From NCBI GenBank assembly GCA_902774035.1, contig CACYHA010000006.1, forward strand, positions 1 to 64,000: DNA of 64,000 bases, written 5' to 3'. Each line of letters opens with the position of its first letter. The stretch's first letter is position 1. This document shows positions 16,002 through 24,345 of this stretch, one piece after another. The notes below the pieces were generated by a model. The model saw only the letters and a program-made list of their open reading frames with translations, ran no database searches and had not been told where the DNA came from. The DNA is from Oscillospiraceae bacterium. Lineage in GTDB: Bacteria; Bacillota; Clostridia; Oscillospirales; Acutalibacteraceae. The position numbers were made by a program, and so were the translations under genes.

Positions 16002-17738
16002 TCAGTCGCGGTGCAGCCCGTCGATCTGCGCGATCAGGGCGTTCCAGAACTGCATGGTGTTTTCCACATCGGCGTTCAGACCGATCACGGTGCCGTGGTC
16101 GCCCTCGCGGGTTTCGGCAACGTACCAGACGCCGTGCGCATAGGCTTTGCCGTCGGTCGGGTCAGCCGGGAAGGGGCTGGAGCGCTCCGTGGCAGGGCAG
16201 GCTGCGGAGACCACGCTGACCAGTCCGTCGTTCGGCTGCCAGTCCGTGCCGATCTGGATGCCGCCCTTCGTCGTGCCCTGGAACATGCCCATGGCGGTGG
16301 CGGTGGGGATCAGCACCGGCATCGTGTTGGTGTTCGGCACCTGCACGGGCAGGAGCGTTCCGGCGTGGGTGGTGCAGTAGGGATAGGAGAAGTAGTAGAT
16401 GCTGTCCACGGTGCCGATGCGCCTGTTGAGCTCCATTGCGCCGTCGGGAGAAAGGTCGTAGCCCGCATGGTCGGTCCCTTTGGCCATGAGGGCGTCAAGG
16501 GCGCCGCGCACGCTGCCGACCGTGCCTTCCACGGGGGAGATGCCGAACTGATCCAGCATAAAGTCATAGGTGCTCGCGATCGGTGTGGCGATCCCGGCGG
16601 CAGCAAAGATCAGATAAGCCAGAAGCTGTGTGGAATCACCGAGGCCGACAATGCTGCCGAGGGTGTCCATCGCCGTGACGAGGGAAGAGCCGTTGTGGGG
16701 GGCGCAAAGGGCGGTCACACTGCAGACCCAGTCTCCCTTTTTGCCGGTGAAGAGGGGAGAGGTCTCGTTCCCCGTTGCGGCGATCTCCTCGGCGCTGCCG
16801 TTGGCCAGCAGCCAGGTCAGCAGACGCACCGTCGCGCCGCCGAAGGAATGTCCGATCAGGTGGATCTTGACGCGCTGGCCGCCGTTGATCTTTTCGCCCC
16901 AGTTTTCGATCAGGGGCGTGTCATAGCTGCGGCCGAAGCGGGCGTGGTTGTGGGCGTCGGCATGGGCCTGGCCGTAATCCACGGTGGTGCCGGTAAGCTG
17001 GGCGTAAAGCTCGCAGGCGCGATCCCATGCGCTGGAGACCGGGCCGACGCTGGGGGCGACAACGGTGCAGCCGGCCGCCCGCAGACGATCCGGGAGGGAA
17101 CCGGTGGAAGCGCCCCAGTAGGGCGCATGCTCGTTCAGCGGACTGTCTTCGCCCCAGCCGCCGAGGCCGTGCACGAGAACATAAGGATAGGAGATCTTTC
17201 CGCCGCAGAGCGCCCACCAGGCCTCCTTGACGCCGCCGTAATGCAGCGGCAGCAGAACAGCCCCGGCGATCAGGCATAAAACCAGCACCACGGCAATGAG
17301 CTTTGCGGCAAGGTGCCGCTTTTTCGGCGGGTTGTCTTCTCCGTCGCCGACGGGCGGCTCGGCCGCGCTTTCGGCGGGAAGCTCCCTCACGGGGACAGCT
17401 TCCTCTTCGGGCGCGGGAAACTCAGCTTCGCCCGGATCGTCCAGACGGAACGCAGGCGCGGCTTCGTCCGCCGGGATTTCCGGCAGAGGGGGAAGCGCCG
17501 CCGTTGGTTCTTCGGCAGAGACGGCGGGCGACTCGGACGGGCCTTCGCCCTTGAGCAGGGCGTCGGTGGAAACGCCGAACAGCTCGCTCATCAAAAGGAT
17601 CTTATCGGTTTCCGGCACGCTGGCGCCGGTCTCCCATTTTGACACCGCCTGACGCGAAACGCCGAGCCGCTCGGCAAAGGCCTCCTGGGAAAGGCCGTTG
17701 GCAATGCGCAGGGAAGAGATGCGGTCTCCGATGTTCAT
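16002..17738 (-). CDS. HTH-transmembrane-lipase fusion protein
   Basis: 578 residues from ATG 17738, chosen for AAAAGGAGG upstream. Residues 1-63 are an XRE/Cro helix-turn-helix domain (SQEAFAERLGVSRQAVSKWE). Residues 64-141 are a Pro/Glu-rich linker, and 143-166 one membrane helix. Residues 183-578 are an alpha/beta-hydrolase close to the staphylococcal/Geobacillus lipase family: oxyanion YVLVHGLGGWG (186-196), nucleophile Ser298 in GHSFGG, QPNDGLVSVVSA for the acid region and GDHGTVIG with the probable catalytic His. Topology would leave the DNA-binding domain in the cytoplasm and the lipase outside. The family is normally secreted without any HTH. It could be a membrane-tethered regulator coupled to lipid, or a recruited anchor. 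Single gene, with its own terminator. Confidence 0.8.
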   Translation of the reverse strand: MNIGDRISSLRIANGLSQEAFAERLGVSRQAVSKWETGASVPETDKILLMSELFGVSTDALLKGEGPSESPAVSAEEPTAALPPLPEIPADEAAPAFRLDDPGEAEFPAPEEEAVPVRELPAESAAEPPVGDGEDNPPKKRHLAAKLIAVVLVLCLIAGAVLLPLHYGGVKEAWWALCGGKISYPYVLVHGLGGWGEDSPLNEHAPYWGASTGSLPDRLRAAGCTVVAPSVGPVSSAWDRACELYAQLTGTTVDYGQAHADAHNHARFGRSYDTPLIENWGEKINGGQRVKIHLIGHSFGGATVRLLTWLLANGSAEEIAATGNETSPLFTGKKGDWVCSVTALCAPHNGSSLVTAMDTLGSIVGLGDSTQLLAYLIFAAAGIATPIASTYDFMLDQFGISPVEGTVGSVRGALDALMAKGTDHAGYDLSPDGAMELNRRIGTVDSIYYFSYPYCTTHAGTLLPVQVPNTNTMPVLIPTATAMGMFQGTTKGGIQIGTDWQPNDGLVSVVSAACPATERSSPFPADPTDGKAYAHGVWYVAETREGDHGTVIGLNADVENTMQFWNALIAQIDGLHRD

Positions 17739-17846
17739 GAATGTGCCTCCTTTTCGGTTTCTGCCCCAATTATAGCACAAAAGTCCGGTTGCGGCAAGCA
17801 ATCAGACCTTGCAGTTTCGGTTTTTTTCTTTGCAACCCGGGGTTGA

Positions 17847-18034
17847 CGACAGGCGACGCCTGTCGATAGCTGTCAGCGGTCAGCCTTTCAGCCGGTTGCG
17901 CGTTTACATTCCGCACGGATGGCCCTTGCGAAAGGAGCCCCTACGAACCGATCGTGCGAACGGAAAAAGCCAAAGCAACACCCGCCGCAGAAGCTCCGCG
18001 GCGGGTTCTTTTGTTTACTGACGGCTGACAGCTA
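17847..18034. repeat. MITE-like intergenic repeat with a terminator
   Basis: The 309-bp gap 17739-18047 holds no gene. TAGCTGTCAGC (17867-17877) and GCTGACAGCTA (18024-18034) are perfect 11-bp inverted repeats about 145 bp apart. Inside the right end is ACCCGCCGC / GCGGCGGGT (17980-18006) with TTCTTTT on the plus side. CGACAGGCG-A-CGCCTGTCG (17847-17865) is a further perfect hairpin. The CTGAC-rich words recur at 13270-13345 and 55024-55062. Confidence 0.45.
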
Positions 18035-18047
18035 ACCGCTGCGACTG

Positions 18048-19736
18048 TCACCCGTGATATGCATCCTCGTCCGACTTGCGGATCTCGGCGCGTTTGATCT
18101 TGCCGCCGACGGTTTTCGGCAGCTCGTCCACATATTCGATGATGCGCGGATATTTGTAGGGCGCGGTCATTTTTTTGACATGGGTCTGCAGCTCCTTCGT
18201 CAGCTCGGGGGAGGGCGTGTAGCCCCTGGCGAGGACGACGGTCGCCTTGACGACCTGACCGCGGATGGGATCGGGCGCGCCGGTGATGGCGCATTCCACC
18301 ACGGCGTCGTGCGCCACGAGGGCGGATTCCACCTCAAACGGGCCGATGCGGTAGCCGGAGCATTTGATCACATCGTCGTTGCGGCCGACAAAGCGGTAGT
18401 AGCCGTCACTGTCGCGCCAGAGCACGTCGCCGGTGTTGTAGCCGATGCCGCCGAGCTTCTCTTCGGTCATCTCGGGGTTTTTGTAGTAGCCGGTGAACAG
18501 GCCGACCGGCGGATGATGCTTGACGTCCATGATCGTCAGCGAGCCCTCTTCGCCGTCTTCGCAGACGTTGCCGTCGGCATCCAGCAGACGGATGTCGAAC
18601 AGGGGGTTGGGCTTGCCGGTGGAGCCCTGCTTCGGCTCGAACCATTCGGAGCCGAAGTTCGCCATCAGCACTGGACCTTCCGTTTGACCGAAGCCCTCAT
18701 AGATCTGATGGCCGGTCTTCTCTTTCCATTGTCTGACCACTTCGGGGTTCAGCGGTTCGCCCGCCGTGGCGCAGTGGTGAAGGGCGGAAAGGTCGAACTG
18801 CGAAAGATCCTCCTGCAGCATGAAACGGTACATCGTGGGCGGCACACAGAACGTGGTCACGCGGTATTTTTCCACCTTGGAGAGCAGATGGTTCGGGTTG
18901 AATTTTCCGATCATATCGTAGCAGAAGATCGTTGCGCCGCAGAGCCACTGACCGTAGATCTTGCCCCAGCCGAACTTTGCCCAGCCGGAATCGGACACGC
19001 TCATGTGCAGGCGGTTTTCCTCCACGTGCTGCCAGTATTTCGCCGTGACGATGTGGCCCAGCGGGTGGGCGAAGTTGTGCTGGACGAGCTTGGGCATGCC
19101 GGTGGTTCCGCTGGTGAAATAGACCAGCATGACGTCGTTCCATTTTGTGGCCGCGTCGCCCGTCGGGCGGGGAAGCGTTTCGGAGAACTTGTCCATCTCC
19201 TCGTGAAGGTCCAGCCAGCCCTCGCGCTTTTCGCCGACGAGGATCTTGTTTACCAGCGAGGGGATCTCCGGGTCGGCGGCCTCCATCTGGCTGACGACGA
19301 AGGGGTCGTCCACACAGACCACGGCTTTGACGCCGGCCGCGTTGCCGCGGAAAACAATGTCCTTTTTGGTGAGCTGAAGCGTTGCGGGGATGAGGATCAC
19401 GCCCATCTTGTGCAGAGCCGTGGCGCAGACCCAGTATTCCCAGCGGCGGCGCAGGATCATCATGACCACGTCGCCCTTTTTCAGGCCGAGGCTTTTGAAA
19501 AAGTTCGCCGCGCGGTTGGAAAGACGCTTGATGTCGGTGAAGGTGAAGGTGCGCTCCTCGTCGCTTTCGTTGACCCAGAGCAGGGCGCGCTTGTCCGGTT
19601 CGGCTTCGGCCCAGGCGTCCACCACGTCAAAGCCGAAGTTGAAATCCTCCGGCACGTTGATTTTGAAGTTCTCGCGGAATTCCTCATAGGAGGAAAACTC
19701 GATCTGCGGGAGATATTTTTTCAGCAAATAGTCCAA
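18048..19736 (-). CDS. AMP-forming acetyl/acyl-CoA synthetase
   Basis: 562 residues if the TTG at 19736 is used. AGGAGG lies seven bases before it, whereas the longer frame (TTG 19760) overlaps the site. Activates a carboxylic acid as acyl-AMP and transfers it to CoA. Motifs: YFTSGTTGMPK (A3), GFGQTEGPV (A5), YNTGDVLWRDSDGYYRFVGR (A7/A8) and the catalytic lysine in KTVGGKIKR. The sequence resembles the AcsM/medium-chain branch found in Clostridia. It is paired, 13 bases apart, with an HTH-cupin regulator; that pairing recurs in anaerobes and suggests control by an acyl or CoA ligand. Confidence 0.88.
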   Translation of the reverse strand: MDYLLKKYLPQIEFSSYEEFRENFKINVPEDFNFGFDVVDAWAEAEPDKRALLWVNESDEERTFTFTDIKRLSNRAANFFKSLGLKKGDVVMMILRRRWEYWVCATALHKMGVILIPATLQLTKKDIVFRGNAAGVKAVVCVDDPFVVSQMEAADPEIPSLVNKILVGEKREGWLDLHEEMDKFSETLPRPTGDAATKWNDVMLVYFTSGTTGMPKLVQHNFAHPLGHIVTAKYWQHVEENRLHMSVSDSGWAKFGWGKIYGQWLCGATIFCYDMIGKFNPNHLLSKVEKYRVTTFCVPPTMYRFMLQEDLSQFDLSALHHCATAGEPLNPEVVRQWKEKTGHQIYEGFGQTEGPVLMANFGSEWFEPKQGSTGKPNPLFDIRLLDADGNVCEDGEEGSLTIMDVKHHPPVGLFTGYYKNPEMTEEKLGGIGYNTGDVLWRDSDGYYRFVGRNDDVIKCSGYRIGPFEVESALVAHDAVVECAITGAPDPIRGQVVKATVVLARGYTPSPELTKELQTHVKKMTAPYKYPRIIEYVDELPKTVGGKIKRAEIRKSDEDAYHG

Positions 19737-19749
19737 GGGAAACCCTCCT

Positions 19750-20298
19750 TTATTCGGCAATGACCGTCAAAAACCGCGCCTTCACGTCGGAGCCGCAGCG
19801 CTGGCCGTGGGGGATCATGGGGTTGAAATAGATGGAATCCCCCGCGTTCATGGTGAATTCCTTGTCGCCCAGGGTGATGATGACGGTCCCCTCCAGCACA
19901 AGGTTGAACTCCTGCCCCTTGTGGGTGATGAGCTTGGCCGGGGTTTCGTTCGGCTCGAGCGTGACCAGCAGGGGCTGCATGATCTTGTTGCCGTAACGGT
20001 AGGCGAGGTCTTCAAAGTGATATTCCGGGTTGCGGTTGATACGCTTGCCGCCGCCGCGCCGAATCAGATGATAGGTGTTCAGCCAGGCGGTCTGGCCGGT
20101 GACGATCTCTGTGAAATCCACCTTGAATTTCTGCGCGATCTCATAGATCACGCTGATGGGGACGTCCTTGCCGTTTTCTTCATAGGAGGCATAGACCTCC
20201 GGGCTGAGGTTCAGCTCCGCAGCCAGCTCCTCGATCGAATAGTCGCTGACTTCCCGCAGCTCGCGCAGACGCGCGCCGATCTCCTGATAATTATCCAT
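19750..20298 (-). CDS. XRE-cupin transcriptional regulator
   Basis: 182 residues. An N-terminal helix-turn-helix (GARLRELREVSDYSIEELAAELNLS, about residues 8-32) is fused to a C-terminal cupin (about 110-180; PAKLITHKGQEFN and GDSIYFNPMIPHGQRC with candidate metal ligands). Such proteins sense a small molecule in the cupin barrel. It is the first gene of a two-gene operon with the acyl-CoA synthetase, so it probably controls that operon. Start: ATG 20298 behind AAAGGAG. Confidence 0.85.
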   Translation of the reverse strand: MDNYQEIGARLRELREVSDYSIEELAAELNLSPEVYASYEENGKDVPISVIYEIAQKFKVDFTEIVTGQTAWLNTYHLIRRGGGKRINRNPEYHFEDLAYRYGNKIMQPLLVTLEPNETPAKLITHKGQEFNLVLEGTVIITLGDKEFTMNAGDSIYFNPMIPHGQRCGSDVKARFLTVIAE

Positions 20299-20417
20299 GA
20301 TCCGTACTCCTTTGCGGTTACTTAAAAAGGCGTTTTCAGCTATTATAGCACAGATTTCAAAAAAATTCCATACCTCTGCGCACAGAAATCAAAAAAGTTG
20401 CGAGGCGTTCTTTTGGC

Positions 20418-20756
20418 TCACGGGGCAGCCTGCGCATCGGGCGACAGCATGGAGTTGCGGGATTCCACGGTCAGAACCACGTCGTGCGCCGGCATCGTGA
20501 AGCGCAGAATGAAGCCGCGTTTGTGTTCATAGTCCGTGTTCAGCGGTTCGCCGTCCAGATAAAATCTGTAATCCGTGTCGGTTGCAATGTATGGAAAATC
20601 CAGCGTGACAAGTTCGCCGGCGCGGTAGGCGTCCTTTGCGCCGGGAAAGGCGCTTTTCATTCCGCAATAATCCACACGGTAGCGTGCGCCGCCGCAGCCG
20701 AAAAATCCAAACACCAATATCCCTCCGAGCAAAACACATAAAATTTTTCGTTTCAC
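20418..20756 (-). CDS. Small lipoprotein, InlB-repeat-like
   Basis: 112 residues with a GTG start at 20756, which sits two bases after the preceding stop and has AAGGG upstream. Lipobox: FGFFGCGG with the modifiable Cys at about residue 20. The remainder reads as one beta-rich unit (VTLDFPYIATDTDYRFYLDG, then FTMPAHDVVLTV) resembling the InlB B-repeat fold. Third gene of an operon of exported proteins. Function unknown. Confidence 0.65.
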   Translation of the reverse strand: MKRKILCVLLGGILVFGFFGCGGARYRVDYCGMKSAFPGAKDAYRAGELVTLDFPYIATDTDYRFYLDGEPLNTDYEHKRGFILRFTMPAHDVVLTVESRNSMLSPDAQAAP

Positions 20757-20758
20757 GT

Positions 20759-22303
20759 TCAGCCAACCCTTCTTTCCAGCCAGAGCTTTGCGATGCGCAG
20801 CCATTTGTGCGTCTCGGCGATCACGAAATCGAAGGTGCCGAGATCGACAAAGCAGCCGCTTGTGACGGCTGCGCCGCCGTTGGCTGCGGCGTTTTCTTCC
20901 GCGTTCAGCAGGAACGGCTGGGTATAGAGCATACCGCCCTCGCCGAAGATCTCAAAGCGTACATAGGCGCCGAGCTTGTCCCGATAATCGTCCAGATCGA
21001 ACACGGCGGCTGCCGCGGGCAGCGACGCCAGCGTTTTCCCGTTGGAGATCAGCCGCGTCAGCAGGGCATTTTCGCTCCGGATGGCAACCGTGTTTTCGTT
21101 GTCGTCCACCGTGATCTCCCGCACGGCCGGGAACGAATCCGCCGTGGAAAACCCGTCGCTGTTGAGCACACTGTAGGTGATGCCGATGTCCTCGTCGGCC
21201 TTCAGCGCGCCGCGTTCGATGTCGGCCACGCGCCGTGTCATTGCTTCGGCGGCGGAGAGAACACTCTGACAGGTTCCGTTCTGTGCGCCGTAGAATTCCC
21301 GCAGCGCTTCGGCGATCTCATAGAGCTCGTCCGGGTTGCCCAGACAGTGGCTTGCCGCAAAGAATTCGCCGTTTTGCAGCGCGGCTTTGGCCGCTTTTGA
21401 AGTCAGCGCCGGCAGCAGAAGAACGGAAAAGCCGGTGTCGATGACATTGAGCTGGTGCGCGTCGGATGAGGCGACGCCGAGTACGGTTTCGCCCTTCGGC
21501 GCAAAGCGCATGAGCAGCTTGTCCCAAAGGATGCGGTCAAAGCGCGTGCGGCTGTCGCCCTTGGAGTTCATGTCGATGCCGATGCAGGCGTCGAAGCGTT
21601 CCAGATAACGGGCGAACTTGTTGATGTGATAGGCGAACGAGGGGGTTCCCTCGTTGTAGGCGTCGGCGCTGCGCAGCTCATACCGCGCCTTGGTGTATTC
21701 GCCCGGGTGGTTGATCACGCAAAGGCCGCCGTTCTTCTGCACGCCGCGCAGGCCTTCTTCATAGCCGGAGATCATGTTGTTGTGAAAATCGGCAAACCAG
21801 CTTGTGACATGCGCGTTGACGGAGACCGCGTTCTGCTCGATCCCGCAGGGCAGGCGCAAAACGGTGCGGCCGCCTGCGGCGCGCAGGAAGCTGTCGCCGT
21901 TTTCGTCGGTCTCATAGGTATAGGTCACGCCGCTGTCGAATTCGCCGCTGCTGCAAAGGCAGACAAGGCCGCCCTTGCTGCGTCCGGCCAGAGACAGCGC
22001 GGTTTTGACGATGTTCGGGCTTGGCGTGCGGTCCCAGCCGGGATCCACGGTGCCGTGGTCGGTGACCGCCACGATGTCAAAGCCGGTCTCCAGGTGGCGC
22101 TGCAGGCTTTCTTTGAGTGTGGGCGAGCCGTCGCTGGCGTTGGTATGGGTGTGCAGCGCGGTTTTATACCGGCCGACGCTGCGCCAGTCGATGTGTGCAT
22201 AGGGGTCGGTGATCGTGAGCGTGTCTGCGGCCGCCCCCGCACAGGGAGCGAAGACCGCAAGCAGCAGCAACAGGCCGCAAAGCGCGGCGACGCATCGTTT
22301 CAT
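20759..22303 (-). CDS. Secreted PHP-domain metal-dependent hydrolase
   Basis: 514 residues. A signal peptide (1-25) is followed by a PHP domain with His51 and His53 (LHTHTNASDG), Asp82-His83 (VTDHGT), a later INHPGEY segment and SSDAHQL, all typical metal ligands. PHP enzymes cleave phosphoester bonds, but most are cytoplasmic; here the signal peptide places it outside. The C-terminal 150 residues are beta-rich. The substrate may be an extracellular phosphate ester. Middle gene of a three-gene operon; ATG 22303 has AGAGGCG upstream. Confidence 0.78.
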   Translation of the reverse strand: MKRCVAALCGLLLLLAVFAPCAGAAADTLTITDPYAHIDWRSVGRYKTALHTHTNASDGSPTLKESLQRHLETGFDIVAVTDHGTVDPGWDRTPSPNIVKTALSLAGRSKGGLVCLCSSGEFDSGVTYTYETDENGDSFLRAAGGRTVLRLPCGIEQNAVSVNAHVTSWFADFHNNMISGYEEGLRGVQKNGGLCVINHPGEYTKARYELRSADAYNEGTPSFAYHINKFARYLERFDACIGIDMNSKGDSRTRFDRILWDKLLMRFAPKGETVLGVASSDAHQLNVIDTGFSVLLLPALTSKAAKAALQNGEFFAASHCLGNPDELYEIAEALREFYGAQNGTCQSVLSAAEAMTRRVADIERGALKADEDIGITYSVLNSDGFSTADSFPAVREITVDDNENTVAIRSENALLTRLISNGKTLASLPAAAAVFDLDDYRDKLGAYVRFEIFGEGGMLYTQPFLLNAEENAAANGGAAVTSGCFVDLGTFDFVIAETHKWLRIAKLWLERRVG

Positions 22304-22319
22304 ATGGACGCCTCTTTGC

Positions 22320-24128
22320 TCAATGTCCGCGCAGGTCCGACCAGCCTTTGCCGCTTGCCAGCGAGAGCATCAGCTCCTGCAGAAGCCGGAAGAGCTTTTT
22401 GAGCACGTCGAAAAGCGAAGCTTTGGTTTCTTCTTTTTTGTCGGGTGTTTTTCCGGCGCCGGTGATCGCCGTGATCGCCGCTTCCAGCGCGTCGGAGGCC
22501 GCTTCATAGTCTTCGGCCGGCGTCACGGTCGCCGCGTCGGCCTTTTTGGCGGCGTCCAGCGCGGCGGCGAGATCCGCCTTCTGCGCGTCGGTTGCGCCGG
22601 AAAGGTCAAGCTGCTCCGCCCGGCGGATGCGGTTCTGCATCCGTCTGCTGTCGCGGCCGAAGTTGAACTGCGGAAACGCCGGGTCGCTGAAAATATCGCG
22701 GAAGGCGTTGTCATAGAGAATGTGCGTTGCGAGGGCGATGATCACGCCGTTGCGGGCGGTCGCCTCGTGGTGCTGATCCTTGAAATAGAAGGTCGTGTCG
22801 CAGAGAATGCCGGTCGAAGCGTCCACGATGCGGTCCGCGTCGATGTGCACATGCGACGGGTCGGCGCAGCAGGTGTTTTGCTGGACATAGTCCGCCGGAA
22901 GCGTTTGGCCGACCGGGGCGCTCGTTGCGCCCAGCGAGGTGGAATCCAGGTCGATCACGCCGTCGGCGTTGACCTTGTCCCAGCAGTCGCAGATCGGATA
23001 GAGGGACTGGTTGTAGTCGACAATGTCAAAGAATTCCACGCCGTCCGCCTTTGCGTCAAGGATGTTCTGCCTGTAATCGCACTGCGCCTGATAATACCAG
23101 TCGGTCTGGCGGCGGATCTCCGCGTTGTCCGCGTCGGAAAGGTACATTTCGCGCAGCGCCGGGTAATCCTGCGACGGCAGCAGCGCCCACAAGCAGGTGG
23201 AATATTCGAGATAGTCCTCCACCAGCTTGTGCGCGGCCACGTCAAGGATCTTGTTGACGTCGGCGTTCGGCAGGACCCGCAGCAGCAGCGGAATGAGATA
23301 GCCGAGCCAGTCCTCCTTCAGCAGCGAGGGAAACATATAGCCGTAGAGCGCCTCGTCGCTGTCCAGAAGGCCGCGGCGGTAGATGTCGCCCAGCAGCGCG
23401 GTGCCGTTTGCGGCAGGGACGATCAGACAGACGCGGTGCACGTCCTCGCTGAGGGTTCTGCCTTTGTCCTTATAGATCTGCATCAGCGCGCCGAAGAGGG
23501 TCCCGCCCTGGCTGACCGGCGCAAGGTTGACGGTTTTGCCGCCGTGCTCCGCCTTCGCGGTCTGGATCAGGTCATACAGGTCGTTTGCGATCTCATAGAG
23601 GTTGCCCAGCGAGGCATAGGAGAAGAAATAAAGATTTTCCATGCCCGCCTGCGCCGCGTAATCGTGCAGCGGGATCGCTTCCAGCGCAAAGGCGCGGTCG
23701 TGCGCCGAAAGGCCGGCCAGGTTCGTCGGGTAGGGCGTCGCCTGAATGTTGTTGATGAAATGGCCCTGCTCGTCGCATTTGATGTTGCCGGCAAGCTCCC
23801 TGCCCAGCACATCCGCAACGGCGTTTGCGGCTCTGTCCTCCTTGTCCTCCTGCGTGACCAGCAGCGAACCGAGGGGGATCAGCGCCTGCAGCAGCGCGTC
23901 CTTCACAATGTCGGAGGTGTCCTCCATAAAGAACGGGGCGGCATAGGGTTCGCCTTTGCTGTTCAGCTTTTCGCTGCCGTCGTCGTTCAGGTATTTGACC
24001 TCGCTCTGGAACACGCCGGGGATCACAACGGAGGGATGGGTCTCGTCGTTCGTCTGCGCGAAGGCGGGCAGCGCAAGCGGGAGCAGCAGGCTGAGCGCCA
24101 GGAGCAGCGCAAGCAGTTTTTGTTTCAT
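22320..24128 (-). CDS. Large secreted protein with alpha/beta-hydrolase signature
   Basis: 602 residues from ATG 24128, chosen because AGAAAGGA is nine bases upstream while ATG 24137 abuts the site. Signal peptide 1-24 (PALPAFA). An early VVIPGVFQS matches a hydrolase oxyanion loop and PVSQGGTLFGAL a nucleophile elbow, with Ser near residue 200, as in lipases and acyltransferases. A helical region near the C-terminus is Ala-rich (DLAAALDAAKKADAATV). No exact family recognised. First gene of an operon with the PHP protein and the lipoprotein, so the three probably act together outside the cell. Confidence 0.65.
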   Translation of the reverse strand: MKQKLLALLLALSLLLPLALPAFAQTNDETHPSVVIPGVFQSEVKYLNDDGSEKLNSKGEPYAAPFFMEDTSDIVKDALLQALIPLGSLLVTQEDKEDRAANAVADVLGRELAGNIKCDEQGHFINNIQATPYPTNLAGLSAHDRAFALEAIPLHDYAAQAGMENLYFFSYASLGNLYEIANDLYDLIQTAKAEHGGKTVNLAPVSQGGTLFGALMQIYKDKGRTLSEDVHRVCLIVPAANGTALLGDIYRRGLLDSDEALYGYMFPSLLKEDWLGYLIPLLLRVLPNADVNKILDVAAHKLVEDYLEYSTCLWALLPSQDYPALREMYLSDADNAEIRRQTDWYYQAQCDYRQNILDAKADGVEFFDIVDYNQSLYPICDCWDKVNADGVIDLDSTSLGATSAPVGQTLPADYVQQNTCCADPSHVHIDADRIVDASTGILCDTTFYFKDQHHEATARNGVIIALATHILYDNAFRDIFSDPAFPQFNFGRDSRRMQNRIRRAEQLDLSGATDAQKADLAAALDAAKKADAATVTPAEDYEAASDALEAAITAITGAGKTPDKKEETKASLFDVLKKLFRLLQELMLSLASGKGWSDLRGH

Positions 24129-24256
24129 TTCGGTCATTCCTTTCTGAAAAGTGCTTTACAAATACCATCATAGCACTTTTTTTGCGCTTTTCAACCGAAA
24201 AGCGGCAATTGAGAAAGTTTTTTTGAAAATTGTTACACAATGTTTGAAATCTGTGC

Positions 24257-24285
24257 TTGTCTTTCGGGGGTGATGTTGTTATAAT
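24257..24285 (+). promoter_or_regulatory. Promoter of the adenylate-forming enzyme locus
   Basis: TTGTCT, 17 bases, then consensus TATAAT (24280-24285), 60 bases before ATG 24346. Confidence 0.75.
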
Positions 24286-24345
24286 GGAAAAAAATCCGAG
24301 CTGTGAAGCGTTCTTTTCACAACCGACCGAAAAAGGAGAATCGAG

